From assembly GCA_963643465.1 (NCBI GenBank), contig CAVIJT010000008.1:1-64000 (forward strand): DNA of 64,000 nt, written 5' to 3'. A program made the translations under genes and the position numbers. This document shows, piece by piece, positions 35,640 to 44,628 of this stretch. The notes under the pieces are model-generated. The model worked only from the letters and a program-made list of their open reading frames with translations, searched no databases and had not been told where the DNA came from. The DNA comes from CAG-411 sp963643465 (lineage in GTDB: Bacteria; Bacillota; Clostridia; Lachnospirales; Lachnospiraceae). Positions within the stretch are counted from its first letter, which is position 1, and every line of letters begins with the position of its first letter.

Positions 35640-35888
35640 ATGATATTGGTGGATATCAGTATTCCGGCATTAGACAATACGTTTGATTTTATGTTAGATG
35701 AAAATACGCCTGTGGATAAGATTATTATGGAAGTGATTGAAATGATTTCGAAGCAGACACATAGTGGAAAAATCAACCATACAGAAGAATTCATGCTGTA
35801 TGATTGTAAAGGAAAACGTCGTTTGCAGCCAAATCAGACATTACATCAGACTGGAATTGAAGATGGCTATTCTTTGTTACTTGTGTAA
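35640..35888 (+). CDS. yukD: YukD/EsaB ubiquitin-like protein of type VII secretion
   Basis: An 82-residue protein with a ubiquitin-like beta-grasp pattern (V-D-I-S-I-P-A-L-D-N-T-F-D-F-M-L-D, a helix with V-I-E-M-I-S, then L-Q-P-N-Q-T-L-H-Q-T-G-I-E-D-G-Y-S-L-L-L-V). The L-x-x-x-G-I-x-D-G-x-x-L ending is diagnostic of YukD/EsaB. It is a cytoplasmic accessory or regulatory component. AAAGGAG precedes the ATG, and essC ends 19 bases upstream. A promoter region of about 100 bases separates it from the WXG100 genes. Confidence 0.93.
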   Translation: MILVDISIPALDNTFDFMLDENTPVDKIIMEVIEMISKQTHSGKINHTEEFMLYDCKGKRRLQPNQTLHQTGIEDGYSLLLV

Positions 35889-35987
35889 AAAATAACAAAA
35901 ATATGGTTAAAAATAACATTTTGTGATTAATAAGTAGAAGTATGTTATTATGTACATGAAATGGCATGAGAAGATTGAGGTGGAAAC

Positions 35988-36281
35988 ATGAGTGAGTTTG
36001 AAGTAGATACTGGACAGTTACAGCAAATGGCTGATACAATTGCTGGAAGGACAAAGGAAATGCAAGAAGGCGTAATGGAGCTTCGCATTGCAATGACCAA
36101 ACTTAATCAAGGTTGGGAGGGCGAAGCCCATGAAGAATTTGTTCAATCTGTGGAGCAGGATTTAAAGGCATTAGAGAAGCTTATATCGAATATAAACAAG
36201 ATTCATGATTTTCAAAATCATGCTATGCAGGATTATGTATCTTGTGAGAATAAGGTGGCAGAATATATTTTAGAACTGTAG
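35988..36281 (+). CDS. WXG100-family (EsxA-like) secreted protein 1
   Basis: A 97-residue helical-hairpin protein with the W-x-G turn in L-N-Q-G-W-E-G-E-A-H-E-E-F near residue 42, the hallmark of EsxA/ESAT-6-like type VII substrates. The C-terminal helix ends in Y-V-S-C-E-N-K-V-A-E-Y, close to the YxxxD/E secretion signal. It is the first of four small genes in a tight run (gaps of 10-30 bases), each likely exported as hetero- or homodimers by the EssC motor. Confidence 0.92.
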   Translation: MSEFEVDTGQLQQMADTIAGRTKEMQEGVMELRIAMTKLNQGWEGEAHEEFVQSVEQDLKALEKLISNINKIHDFQNHAMQDYVSCENKVAEYILEL

Positions 36282-36297
36282 AAAGGAGTGAAAAGAA

Positions 36298-36615
36298 ATG
36301 GCAGCTGTTTCATTTACTGCATCTACAGCGGACATGAGAAAGCAGGCAAGGCGCATTTTCAGTATTATTGCTGGACTTCGTACAGACTTTTCTTATGTGA
36401 AGGAACAGATGTCTGACAGTGACTCCTATTGGTCAGGAATTTCAGGACGGGCAAATCGTTCTTTGATGTTGCAGATGGAAGATATGGCAGAGAAAATATT
36501 TGACAGACTGGAGAATTACCCGAATCACTTGTTTGAGATGGCAGGTGAATATGAGAAAATAGAGGGTGAAGCTCTTACATTGGTGAATATGCTTTCGGGA
36601 AATGTGCTAAGGTGA
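36298..36615 (+). CDS. WXG100-family protein 2
   Basis: A 105-residue helical-hairpin protein with Y-W-S-G-I-S-G-R-A at the turn (near residue 43), a clear WXG variant. It begins A-A-V-S-F-T-A-S-T-A-D-M-R. The C-terminal M-A-G-E-Y-E-K-I-E-G-E is a plausible Y-x-x-x-E export signal. AGAAAGGAGTG precedes ATG. It sits between WXG100 proteins 1 and 3 in the same operon and may pair with one of them. Confidence 0.85.
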   Translation: MAAVSFTASTADMRKQARRIFSIIAGLRTDFSYVKEQMSDSDSYWSGISGRANRSLMLQMEDMAEKIFDRLENYPNHLFEMAGEYEKIEGEALTLVNMLSGNVLR

Positions 36616-36631
36616 TACGGGAGGTGTGCAT

Positions 36632-36946
36632 TTGAAGAAGGCAGAAATACAGTTTAATTATGAAGAAACGATGATTGTAGTGAAGGAAATACAACAATTA
36701 TCTAAACAGGTAAAAGAACAACAGCAGTTACTTGAAAATAGTCGCAAAGTTTTGCAGAAAGAATATTGGACTAGTCCAAATGTTAGTATGTACATAAATA
36801 AAATGCAAGAGAGAGAAAATGCAATGGAGAGGATAGCTGAAAAAATGAAACTTTTATCTGAAGTGATCCGATTATTGGCAGAAAATCTCAAAGAGACAGA
36901 GGAAGAAATTGTACAGTTAATGGAAAAGTTGCAAGAAGGTAAATAA
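36632..36946 (+). CDS. WXG100-like helical protein 3
   Basis: A 104-residue protein, almost wholly helical and rich in Glu, Gln and Lys. A turn with E-Y-W-T-S-P near residue 45 replaces W-x-G with W-T-S, so it is a divergent WXG100-like or LXG-helper-like protein. TTG 36632 is chosen as start because GGGAGG (36619-36624) lies seven bases before it; a GTG at 36626 would abut the ribosome site. It overlaps no other gene and continues the WXG run. Confidence 0.75.
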   Translation: MKKAEIQFNYEETMIVVKEIQQLSKQVKEQQQLLENSRKVLQKEYWTSPNVSMYINKMQERENAMERIAEKMKLLSEVIRLLAENLKETEEEIVQLMEKLQEGK

Positions 36947-36975
36947 AATATATGACTATACTAGGAGGATAACAT

Positions 36976-37290
36976 ATGAGTAATAGTGTAACAATTAAGG
37001 CACAGACCCAAAATATTAGCGATGCTGTGGCAACACTGAAAAAGAAGATTAATGAAATTCAAAATATTGTAGTTGCATTAAACAGAGCAGAAAAGCAATT
37101 GAGTTCTTATTGGTCTGGTGGTGCCCATGACGATTTTGAAACAGCATTTCAAAGTGATATTAATGAGATTGGAAAGTTTCTTAAGGAAGCGAGAGATTAT
37201 CAAAGAGATTTAGAAGAAATTGTTAAGAACTACGAAGAAAATGAGGAAGAACTTGTCCAAAAGTTGAGCAATCGTTCATATGGGAAGTAA
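36976..37290 (+). CDS. WXG100-family protein 4
   Basis: A 104-residue EsxA-like protein with S-S-Y-W-S-G-G-A-H-D-D-F at the turn (near residue 45). It closely resembles the protein at 39826 (both start with an S/A-V-T-x-K-x-Q-T segment and end S-N-R-S-Y-x-K), so the two are recent paralogues. C-terminal Y-E-E-N-E-E-E is a possible secretion signal. It ends the first WXG run, followed by a small hairpin. Confidence 0.92.
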   Translation: MSNSVTIKAQTQNISDAVATLKKKINEIQNIVVALNRAEKQLSSYWSGGAHDDFETAFQSDINEIGKFLKEARDYQRDLEEIVKNYEENEEELVQKLSNRSYGK

Positions 37291-37309
37291 ATAAAGGAAG
37301 ATAGCAAAC

Positions 37310-37331
37310 AGGGTTAGAGTAATCTAACCCT
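37310..37331 (+). terminator. Hairpin after the first WXG run
   Basis: Perfect 9-bp stem AGGGTTAGA / TCTAACCCT with loop GTAA, followed by a weak T-rich stretch. The same stem core (AGGGTTAG/CTAACCCT) reappears after the second WXG pair at 40507. Confidence 0.6.
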
Positions 37332-37422
37332 ATTCTTCGTGTTGTAGAAAAAATTCTAATAGGTGGCAGTTACATAATGTATGGAATAGAAGTGAGTTCA
37401 TTAGAAAAGAAAGGAACAGACT

Positions 37423-39138
37423 ATGAGACAGATAAAAAAATATATTGGAATTTTACTGATTTTAGCAGTTTGTATTTGTACAAATTTCAATGAGAGATGC
37501 GTCATAAAGGCAGAGGACGTGGCGTCCGAACAAATTACGGATGCGAAAAAGGGGATTCTGGAGATACAGTCGGGAATTGTAGCAAAAAATGGTGAATTTT
37601 ATGCTATAAAGAATTCAAGTGGTTTTCTTGTAAGTAACAGTAGTGATGGAGTTTATGTGGTTACGACTAGCAAGACGGTAACGTTGACAGCAAAACAAAA
37701 AAAGAAGTTCTGTAAGAAACACAAAATAAAGGTAGAGAATTCCGGTTCTGAAGTGGAAACTAAGATTTATGCTATCGTAGAAGGGGATGTATTTACTGAA
37801 TTAACCATACGTGCGGATAGTGAAGAGGAAAATTTTTGTCTTTTGGAGGCAGAAGATGTATTTCAAGAGAAGAATTCGCTTCCGCTGGAAAATCAGGAAG
37901 AGGTGTTGATTGGAGACACTGTTTATGCGTTGGGGTTTGCAAAACAGGATGAGAAGAAGTTGAGTTATCTGGAGGAAAATGTAGAAATTCATGCAGGAAC
38001 TATTGAAGATAATGGAGCAAAACTTGGAAAGGGAAAGTATTTACAGCATTCGGTTATCATTGATTCGGATAATAGTGGAGGAGTTTTATTATCAGCAGAT
38101 GGATATGTGATAGGTATGAATGATGGTGCATTAACTGATAAAAAAAAGAACAGTTATTATGCATTGCCAATCACAAGATTGATTTCTATTTTAGACAATT
38201 ATGGTATTGAGTATATGAATCGCCAGCTTAATGAAGCGTATGAATCCTTTGAAAAAATATATTCTCGTTGTGAAGCAGAGTACAATTCTGGAAAATATAA
38301 AGATATTTCTATGACAGAATTGGGAGATTTGCTGGATAATTATGGGGAAGTTATGAAAAAAACAGAAATGTATTCTATAGAAGACCTACGCTCAATGCAG
38401 AAGCAGTTAGAGGATGCGGAAGCACTGTTACAATTAAAAATGACAAAAATTCGAATTGTCCAGATTGCAGTTGGAGTGGTCATTGGTATTTTTTTCGTGT
38501 GGATGCTTGTTTTGTTGATTTCTATTAATAAGAAAAAAAATAAGGCAGAAACGAAAACAAAGAAGAAAGCAGTACAGAATAAAAGTGGCAATAACGAGAA
38601 TGTGCAGGAAACTGGTGATTTTGTATCAGAGTCGGAAATTAAAGTGAAAAAAATTCAGATGCCTCAAGGAAGTGTCAATGTTTTTTCTAATCAAAGTTAT
38701 GGTAAGCAGCCAAGTCGTCAGGTTTCGGGGAGACAGAGCTGGGAAAATGAGGATGAGCGAACCGTAATGTTACAAGGGGATGAGAATGAGCAAACCATGA
38801 TTTTGCAGACTGCATTCTATGCAGGTGAGTATTGCCTTAGGAGAATTAAGAATGGAGAGTGTATTTCCATTAACCAAATAGAGACAATTATTGGAAAAAG
38901 CAGAGAACAGGCAGATTATGTCATTGTAGACAATAATGCAATCAGCCGGGTGCAGGCAAAACTTCTGTGGGATAATGGAAATTACTATCTACAGGATATG
39001 AATTCTGCAAACGGAACATTTGTTAATGGGCAGAGAATTGATGGGAAAGGCGTCAAGTTGGAGCTACACGATATGATTGCATTGGCAGATGAACAGTTTG
39101 AGTTTCTACTGCAAGGAGGTACAGGAAGTGGTCATTAA
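37423..39138 (+). CDS. Membrane protein with protease-like ectodomain and cytosolic FHA domain
   Basis: A 571-residue protein. An N-terminal signal sequence (about 1-28) leads to an ectodomain (about 40-275) resembling a trypsin-like protease: the G-F-L-V-S-N-S-S-D-G-V-Y-V-V-T-T-S strand pair where the catalytic His should be (here T-S, no His), and D-S-D-N-S-G-G-V-L-L-S-A-D-G-Y-V-I-G-M-N where the Ser loop should be. It is therefore a likely pseudoprotease. A membrane helix lies near 346-367. The cytosolic part has the tandem motif T-V-M-L-Q / T-M-I-L-Q (about 445-460) and a C-terminal FHA domain (about 480-560, I-I-G-K-S-R-E and N-S-A-N-G-T-F-V-N-G). It may stand in for EssB-type scaffolds. 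Confidence 0.85.
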   Translation: MRQIKKYIGILLILAVCICTNFNERCVIKAEDVASEQITDAKKGILEIQSGIVAKNGEFYAIKNSSGFLVSNSSDGVYVVTTSKTVTLTAKQKKKFCKKHKIKVENSGSEVETKIYAIVEGDVFTELTIRADSEEENFCLLEAEDVFQEKNSLPLENQEEVLIGDTVYALGFAKQDEKKLSYLEENVEIHAGTIEDNGAKLGKGKYLQHSVIIDSDNSGGVLLSADGYVIGMNDGALTDKKKNSYYALPITRLISILDNYGIEYMNRQLNEAYESFEKIYSRCEAEYNSGKYKDISMTELGDLLDNYGEVMKKTEMYSIEDLRSMQKQLEDAEALLQLKMTKIRIVQIAVGVVIGIFFVWMLVLLISINKKKNKAETKTKKKAVQNKSGNNENVQETGDFVSESEIKVKKIQMPQGSVNVFSNQSYGKQPSRQVSGRQSWENEDERTVMLQGDENEQTMILQTAFYAGEYCLRRIKNGECISINQIETIIGKSREQADYVIVDNNAISRVQAKLLWDNGNYYLQDMNSANGTFVNGQRIDGKGVKLELHDMIALADEQFEFLLQGGTGSGH

Positions 39139-39430
39139 AACAAATATAGAGCAGATGAAAAAAATTGGAGAGCAGGAAAAGGAAATTGCGAAGAGATTAG
39201 ATTCATACAGTAAAACACTGGAGCAGCAAAGGATGCAGCTTTTTAAGAATTACAATGAGGATGAAACGAATAAAATCATTTGCAGAGCTATAGAACAATT
39301 GGAGAGTGACTTAAAGCAGGAGAGCAGGAAAGTGGATGTTATGGGGCAAATGCTTTGCAAGATTTCTGATACATACAAAAATACAGAACATGGGATTTAC
39401 GAACAAAAACCAATATTGAAAGAGGAATAG
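39128..39430 (+). CDS. Small coiled-coil protein overlapping the FHA membrane protein
   Basis: A 100-residue, nearly all-helical charged protein (I-E-Q-M-K-K-I-G-E-Q-E-K-E-I-A-K-R-L). GTG 39128 is chosen because AGGAGG at 39114-39119 lies eight bases before it; this start overlaps the preceding gene by 11 bases, suggesting translational coupling. No W-x-G turn is present. The size and helicity resemble type VII partner or chaperone proteins, but no family is recognised. Confidence 0.72.
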   Translation: MVIKTNIEQMKKIGEQEKEIAKRLDSYSKTLEQQRMQLFKNYNEDETNKIICRAIEQLESDLKQESRKVDVMGQMLCKISDTYKNTEHGIYEQKPILKEE

Positions 39431-39484
39431 GCGAGTAAGTATTAGTGCAGAAAAAGGGTTAATTTATAATATAATAAGACAAAT

Positions 39485-39686
39485 ATTACAAAAATCTTGC
39501 AATTTATTACAAAGTATTGAAAAAATATAAAAAATTGATATAATAAAATGCGTAAGGAACAGCAATAAGAAATGAGTTTTCTTCGGAATGATAGTAAAAA
39601 TACTAGAAAACCCGATTGAGACAATTATTACAAAAAGCATGTAAAATATTACATAGATTACAAAAAGTATGAAAAAATGATAGAAT
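39485..39686 (+). promoter_or_regulatory. Tandem promoters and ATTACA repeats upstream of the second WXG pair
   Basis: P1: TTGAAA (39517-39522), 16 bases, TATAAT (39539-39544). P2: TTACAA (39658-39663), 17 bases, TAGAAT (39681-39686). ATTACA half-sites occur at 39485, 39506, 39627, 39648 and 39657, so each promoter has its own cluster with 21-bp spacing inside a cluster. TTACAAA..TCTTG at 39486-39498 recurs at 30349-30360 before the type VII operon. A 21-bp period fits a LytTR-type dimer such as the one encoded at 45465. The 395-base gap has no ORF; GGAGG follows at its end. Confidence 0.65.
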
Positions 39687-39825
39687 GTTTTTTGTAAGGG
39701 ACGTCAAATGTTGAACCTTATGCGCAAAGATTATAATTTAATCGCGAAGCAAAAAAATAGGAACATGGTTAGAGTGTTCTATGAACAACAACCTAAATGT
39801 GAATGAAAATTAAGGAGGATTTTTT

Positions 39826-40137
39826 ATGGCATCAGTAACAGTGAAGGTACAAACAAATGAATTAACAAATGCAGCATCAACAATTAAAAACAAAGTAACA
39901 GCACTTCAGAATGTGGTAACAGCGTTAAATAATCAGATTAAAACATTGAATACATATTGGACTGGTGATGCACATGATGCGTTTGAAACAGCAATTAACG
40001 ACGATATCAGAGAGATTAATGATTTTATTAGAGAAGCACAAGATTATCAGAAGGATTTGACAACTATTGCGTCTGCATATGAAGCAGCAGAGAATGCCAA
40101 TAAATCAAAATTATCAAACAGATCATACAGCAAATAA
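39826..40137 (+). CDS. WXG100-family protein 5
   Basis: A 103-residue EsxA-like protein with N-T-Y-W-T-G-D-A-H-D-A-F at the turn. It is very similar to the protein at 36976, including the S-N-R-S-Y-S-K ending. The strong GGAGG ribosome site and the double promoter upstream suggest high expression. A C-terminal Y-E-A-A-E-N-A fits a type VII export motif. It forms a pair with the next gene. Confidence 0.94.
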   Translation: MASVTVKVQTNELTNAASTIKNKVTALQNVVTALNNQIKTLNTYWTGDAHDAFETAINDDIREINDFIREAQDYQKDLTTIASAYEAAENANKSKLSNRSYSK

Positions 40138-40168
40138 TAGATTGAATTAGGAAAGTGAGGAATTTAAA

Positions 40169-40492
40169 ATGGCAAATATTACATTTACAGTTGACACAGC
40201 GAAGGTAAGATCAGCAGCAAATCAGGTATCAAACCAGATGGAAACTTTAGAGAGTACAGCAAATGAACTTGTGGCAGCAATTCAAGCATTAAATGGTAAA
40301 AAGTGGACAGGTAAAGCACAGTCTACAGTACAGAGTAAGTGTACAGACTTTAAAAAAGGCATTAAGACAATGAAAAACAGACTGAATGAGGAAGTTACGG
40401 AATTAAAGGCTGTAGCAAGCAAATATGAGACCACTGAGACAACAAACGTTAGCACTGCAAAAAACAATTTGAATGGTAATGTGGTGAAATAA
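40169..40492 (+). CDS. WXG100-family protein 6
   Basis: A 107-residue EsxB-like protein with G-K-K-W-T-G-K-A-Q at the turn (near residue 52) and A-S-K-Y-E-T-T-E near the C-terminus. It follows WXG100 protein 5 after 31 bases and is probably its partner. A strong terminator follows, closing the bicistron. Confidence 0.92.
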   Translation: MANITFTVDTAKVRSAANQVSNQMETLESTANELVAAIQALNGKKWTGKAQSTVQSKCTDFKKGIKTMKNRLNEEVTELKAVASKYETTETTNVSTAKNNLNGNVVK

Positions 40493-40506
40493 ATAATTAA
40501 AAAAGG

Positions 40507-40537
40507 AGGGTTAGTTTTTGGGGCTAACCCTTTTTTT
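40507..40537 (+). terminator. Terminator of the second WXG pair
   Basis: AGGGTTAG / CTAACCCT stem followed by seven T. Confidence 0.88.
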
Positions 40538-40552
40538 GTGCAAGTAGTGAGA

Positions 40553-40640
40553 AAAGCGAGTGCTTGCATGAAGATTTGACTAGCATCGCGATAATCTGAG
40601 AAACTTGCAAAGAATGTTTCTCATGATTGATTATATGCCC
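40553..40640 (+). repeat. Degenerate copy E of the interspersed structured repeat
   Basis: GAAAAGCGAGTGCTTGCATGA followed by A-G-A-T-T-T-G recalls copies A-C. A nearby hairpin GAGAAAC-TTGCAAAGAAT-GTTTCTC follows. The stem of hairpin 1 is mostly lost. Confidence 0.4.
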
Positions 40641-40704
40641 TAATATGGGGAGATAGATATAGGAAACGAAACGATTTTTTTTATTGAAGAAAGGATACAA
40701 CGTG

Positions 40705-43700
40705 ATGAAAAAACGATGGGTTAAGAGTTTGATTGCTATGTTGCTTGTGCTAATTATGGTGGTGCCAAGTCAGACGGCAAACGCACAGGTACAAGATATT
40801 CAAAGAATGAATGTTGCCAAAGTCGAAAACAATGATGTTGCATGGGAAGATGATATGTTATCTATGACATCGACAAACAGCTTTGGAAAAATGATACAAA
40901 AGACTATGACTCAATATAATCAGGATACAGAAGAGAATGCTGGAAATAAAGTGTTTTCAGTAGATGTGTCTGGAAAAATTGCAAAAGTAAGTTTTCAGAC
41001 TGATCAGGATTGTACATTGATTGTAGGTATCTATTCAGAAGATGGAACAGAGCTATTGGCAGTAGGAGAGAAAGAAGTATCTAGTGAGGAAACAGAAGTA
41101 AGTGTTACCATTGATACCGATTCTATGCCGCAATATTTTTATATTCGAGCTGAGTTAGTATCTTCAAAGTTAGGGTGTGTAGTTGGACAGGAATATACCA
41201 GTCCTATGTATACACAGGAAATGCAGGAGTTTTTGTCAAAAACAACGGAAGATTTTGACGAGGATTTGGTACTGAATTTAGATGATGACACCACAACTAA
41301 CTTTGGTGTATATTCTTCTGATGTCATCCTTATTGAACAGCAAGGAGATAAGGATCAGGTTTCATCCAGTAATGATGAGACAGGGACTTATGTATTTACA
41401 AACATAGATGATCAAATTTCTGATTTGGAGAAAGGTGATATCTTTGCATATGATTATTCCGATGAGGATGGGACGGAGACCATTATTGTAAAAGTGGATA
41501 ATATTGAAATTGATGGAACAACAGCTACTATTACAGAAGATGAGAATATTGAACTAGACGAAGTGTTTTCTTATCTGAAGGTAGATGGTACATCTACGGG
41601 AGAGAATGCAACTGTTGATATGAGTGAGAGTGATGAAATCTTTCGCTATAAAGATAGTAATTCTGAATCTGATTTTTCGAAACAATCTGTAGATATTGAT
41701 GGAGGAACTAGTCATACTTCAGAGTTTGAGATAGAAGACGATTCGATTTCTGGTAGCTTGGCTTTAGCTATTGCTATGAATCTAAAAGTATACATTGGAT
41801 GGACACATTATTATGTGGAATTTAAAGCAGATATATCAATTGAGCTTTCTTGTGAGATTAGCGCAGAATTTAAGAAGGAAGATATTGAGATTGCAAAATT
41901 AAAGATTCCAGTTGTGAGTGGAATTTTTGTGAATTTAAAGCCTAAGCTTGATTTTGAGGCCAGTGCCAAAATTAGTATGAGTGCTACTTGGAGTGCAACA
42001 CTTGGTTTTGCACAAGACTCTGACGGAGGATATAGTGATTTGAATTCTAAACCTAAATTGACACCGGAATCGGATTGGAAAATTGAAGGGGAAATAATCA
42101 TTAGATTTAAGTTTGAGACGGATTTAGCAGTTATAGACGAAGACCTTCTTTCAGCAGGTGTAACAGCGTCTGCGGAGATTATTGTTAGTGCATCTTTGCC
42201 TTTGGTAGAAGATGATTCGCATGCTTGTAAAGCATGTATTGAGGGAGACATTACATTGAAATTGAATGTCTCAGTAGAAGTTGAAATTGGACCTTTTACA
42301 GATACCCATGATATTTTTCCAATAAGTATAAAGTTGGGAGATTATTATTTTTCTATTGATCATTTGGAATTTGGATTGGGAACTTGTCCGTATAAGACTT
42401 GTGAGATAACCTTAAAATTCAAGGATCAGGATCGTAATATATTAACTGATACAGGTGTAAACTGGACGATAGATGGTTCACGTACGGGTGATACCACAGA
42501 TTCTTCAGGTACGGTTACGTTTCCTATGGCAAATGGAACATATGTAGTTACCATTAGTGTGCCAGGTTATAAAGAACAGTCGCTTAATATGATTGTGGAT
42601 TCTCAGTCAAAAACTTATGATATAGTTCTTGAAAAAGAAGAAGATGACGAGAAAGAGGATGACAAGAAAGAAGACGATTCTCAGAAAGATGATGAGAAAG
42701 AAGATTCTTCTAACCAAGATAAAGATACTACCGGAATTGCAATCAATGCAACGAATTTCCCAGACACTAACTTTAGAACTTATGTACAAGAGAATTTTGA
42801 TTTCGATTCGAACCAGTATTTAAATGAAGAAGAAGTAAGTGGTGTAACTGATATTTTAGTGGGAGATAGTAGCATTTCAAATTTAAAGGGTATTGAATAC
42901 TTTACCAATTTGGAAGCTTTGCATTGCGGAAACAACAACCTTTCATCTTTAGATGTAAGTAAAAATACAAAATTAAAGACCTTATCTTGTTATTCAAATA
43001 GTCTTTCGGCTTTAAATATTAGTAGCAATAGCCAGTTAGAGCAATTAGATTGTAGTGATAACAAATTGACAAGTTTAACGGTAAGCAATAACAGTAGATT
43101 GGAAGAATTATGGTGTGATAATAATAGTCTTTCAAGTTTGAATGTAAGTAGTAATAGCAATCTTGTAAGATTAAGTTGTACCGGTAATAGCATTAAAGCA
43201 ATCAACATTAGTGGAAACAGCAAATTGGAATATTTTGCATGTGATCCGGATGTGGAAGTTACAGATTCCCAGGGAGTATATACTGCAAATCTTCGGATAA
43301 AGAATTTAAAGAAACAGAATGTGTCAAATGGAAAAACTGCAACTTATACTGGTCTTAATCCAAATGAAACTTATATGTTCTATGTATTTAAAAAAGGAAC
43401 TGTATATGGAAATGGAATAGAAGCCAAGGATTTGTGCTACTTACAACAGGTAACTGCAGATGCCAAAGGAGAAGTGAGCATTAATTATACGTCAAATGCC
43501 GAGGAAGGATTTGCAAAACTGGTTGGTAAAACCATAGACCTAAAAGAAATTACTGCAACTGCAAAAGATTTACAGTGTAATGGAAAGTTAAGAGAAACTC
43601 AGGTTTCTGCTAATTGTGGTTCTTATATTTTGGAGGAAGGAAAGGACTACACGGTTTCTGGTGATACAACTGCTAGAGAACCTGGAACTTACACCATTGA

Positions 43701-44421
43701 ATTAACTGGTATAGGAGAATTTTCGGGTACATATAAGATAAACTATAAGATTACCGATGATGAGGTACCTACAGTTACACCGACGGTTACAGTTACACCA
43801 GAGGTTACGGTTACACCGAAGATTACAAGCACACCGGAAGCTACAGCTACTTCAGAGATTACAAGCACACCAGAGATTACAGCTACACCAGAGGCAGTTG
43901 TAGAAAAGATTGTAATTACAGGAAGTACAAAGAAAGTAGCTGCAGGAAAGAAAATTAAACTTACTGCGACTGTTTGGCCAAAGGATGTAGTTGGTGAATT
44001 GAAATGGACATCAAGTATGCCAAGTTGTGCATCTGTAGATCAGAACGGTGTAGTAACAACTAAGAAAGCAGGTATTGGTTCTAAAGTAATTATATCGGCA
44101 ACTGCTTTAAATGGATATGGTATGTCTGCTTCTTATGAGATTACAATTATGAAAGATGCAGTAAAGAGTGTGAAGCTGAAAGCTGCGTCTAAGACTGTAA
44201 AGGCTGGAAAAAAAGTTAAGATAAAGGCGACTGTAAAGACGACAGGAAGCGATGCGTATAAGGCATTAAAGTGGACATCATCCAATAAAAAATATGCGAC
44301 AGTCAATAGTAAGGGAGTAGTGAAAACAAAGAAAGATGGAAAAGGAAAGACAGTGAAGATTACAGCCACTTCTTTGGATGGAACGAATAAAAAGGCAACT
44401 ATTAAGATTAAGATAAAATAA
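40705..44421 (+). CDS. Large secreted leucine-rich and Ig-like surface protein in the type VII locus
   Basis: A 1238-residue exported protein: signal peptide (MKKRWVKSLIAMLLVLIM, then T-A-N-A-Q). Residues about 30-560 form an unrecognised strand-rich region. A carboxypeptidase-regulatory-like beta-sandwich follows (about 566-640, T-V-T-F-P-M-A-N-G-T-Y-V-V-T-I), then an Asp/Glu/Lys linker (642-675), about six internalin-like 21-residue LRRs (about 715-845, L-x-x-L-x-C-x-x-N-x-L-x-x-L-x-V-S), a Thr-Pro-rich linker and two Big_2-type Ig domains (from about 1065). No LPxTG. ATG 40705 is preferred (AAAGGA nine bases away). The host-binding or biofilm role is inferred from domain types. Confidence 0.88.
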   Translation: MKKRWVKSLIAMLLVLIMVVPSQTANAQVQDIQRMNVAKVENNDVAWEDDMLSMTSTNSFGKMIQKTMTQYNQDTEENAGNKVFSVDVSGKIAKVSFQTDQDCTLIVGIYSEDGTELLAVGEKEVSSEETEVSVTIDTDSMPQYFYIRAELVSSKLGCVVGQEYTSPMYTQEMQEFLSKTTEDFDEDLVLNLDDDTTTNFGVYSSDVILIEQQGDKDQVSSSNDETGTYVFTNIDDQISDLEKGDIFAYDYSDEDGTETIIVKVDNIEIDGTTATITEDENIELDEVFSYLKVDGTSTGENATVDMSESDEIFRYKDSNSESDFSKQSVDIDGGTSHTSEFEIEDDSISGSLALAIAMNLKVYIGWTHYYVEFKADISIELSCEISAEFKKEDIEIAKLKIPVVSGIFVNLKPKLDFEASAKISMSATWSATLGFAQDSDGGYSDLNSKPKLTPESDWKIEGEIIIRFKFETDLAVIDEDLLSAGVTASAEIIVSASLPLVEDDSHACKACIEGDITLKLNVSVEVEIGPFTDTHDIFPISIKLGDYYFSIDHLEFGLGTCPYKTCEITLKFKDQDRNILTDTGVNWTIDGSRTGDTTDSSGTVTFPMANGTYVVTISVPGYKEQSLNMIVDSQSKTYDIVLEKEEDDEKEDDKKEDDSQKDDEKEDSSNQDKDTTGIAINATNFPDTNFRTYVQENFDFDSNQYLNEEEVSGVTDILVGDSSISNLKGIEYFTNLEALHCGNNNLSSLDVSKNTKLKTLSCYSNSLSALNISSNSQLEQLDCSDNKLTSLTVSNNSRLEELWCDNNSLSSLNVSSNSNLVRLSCTGNSIKAINISGNSKLEYFACDPDVEVTDSQGVYTANLRIKNLKKQNVSNGKTATYTGLNPNETYMFYVFKKGTVYGNGIEAKDLCYLQQVTADAKGEVSINYTSNAEEGFAKLVGKTIDLKEITATAKDLQCNGKLRETQVSANCGSYILEEGKDYTVSGDTTAREPGTYTIELTGIGEFSGTYKINYKITDDEVPTVTPTVTVTPEVTVTPKITSTPEATATSEITSTPEITATPEAVVEKIVITGSTKKVAAGKKIKLTATVWPKDVVGELKWTSSMPSCASVDQNGVVTTKKAGIGSKVIISATALNGYGMSASYEITIMKDAVKSVKLKAASKTVKAGKKVKIKATVKTTGSDAYKALKWTSSNKKYATVNSKGVVKTKKDGKGKTVKITATSLDGTNKKATIKIKIK

Positions 44422-44435
44422 GATGATGTGAATAT

Positions 44436-44472
44436 AAAAGGGATATTTCTCTTCTTGAGAAATATCCCTTTT
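44436..44472 (+). terminator. Terminator after the 40705 gene
   Basis: Perfect 16-bp stem AAAAGGGATATTTCTC / GAGAAATATCCCTTTT. Confidence 0.88.
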
Positions 44473-44628
44473 AGTATGTGTTAGTATGGCATTGTCAAAA
44501 GAGTAGAAGTTTGTTGTTTTACAGCAATTTTTCATTGCTGATAGAAAAAAAATAGGCTATAATACATGTGAATGTAAATACATATATATGATGAAAGTAA
44601 TTGAAGTGATTGGAGGAAGAGTGGAAAA

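Noticed and set aside
36632..36946. LXG toxin of the type VII system
   Set aside because: The gene is only 104 residues long, without an LXG domain or toxin tail; no LXG toxin was found in the window.
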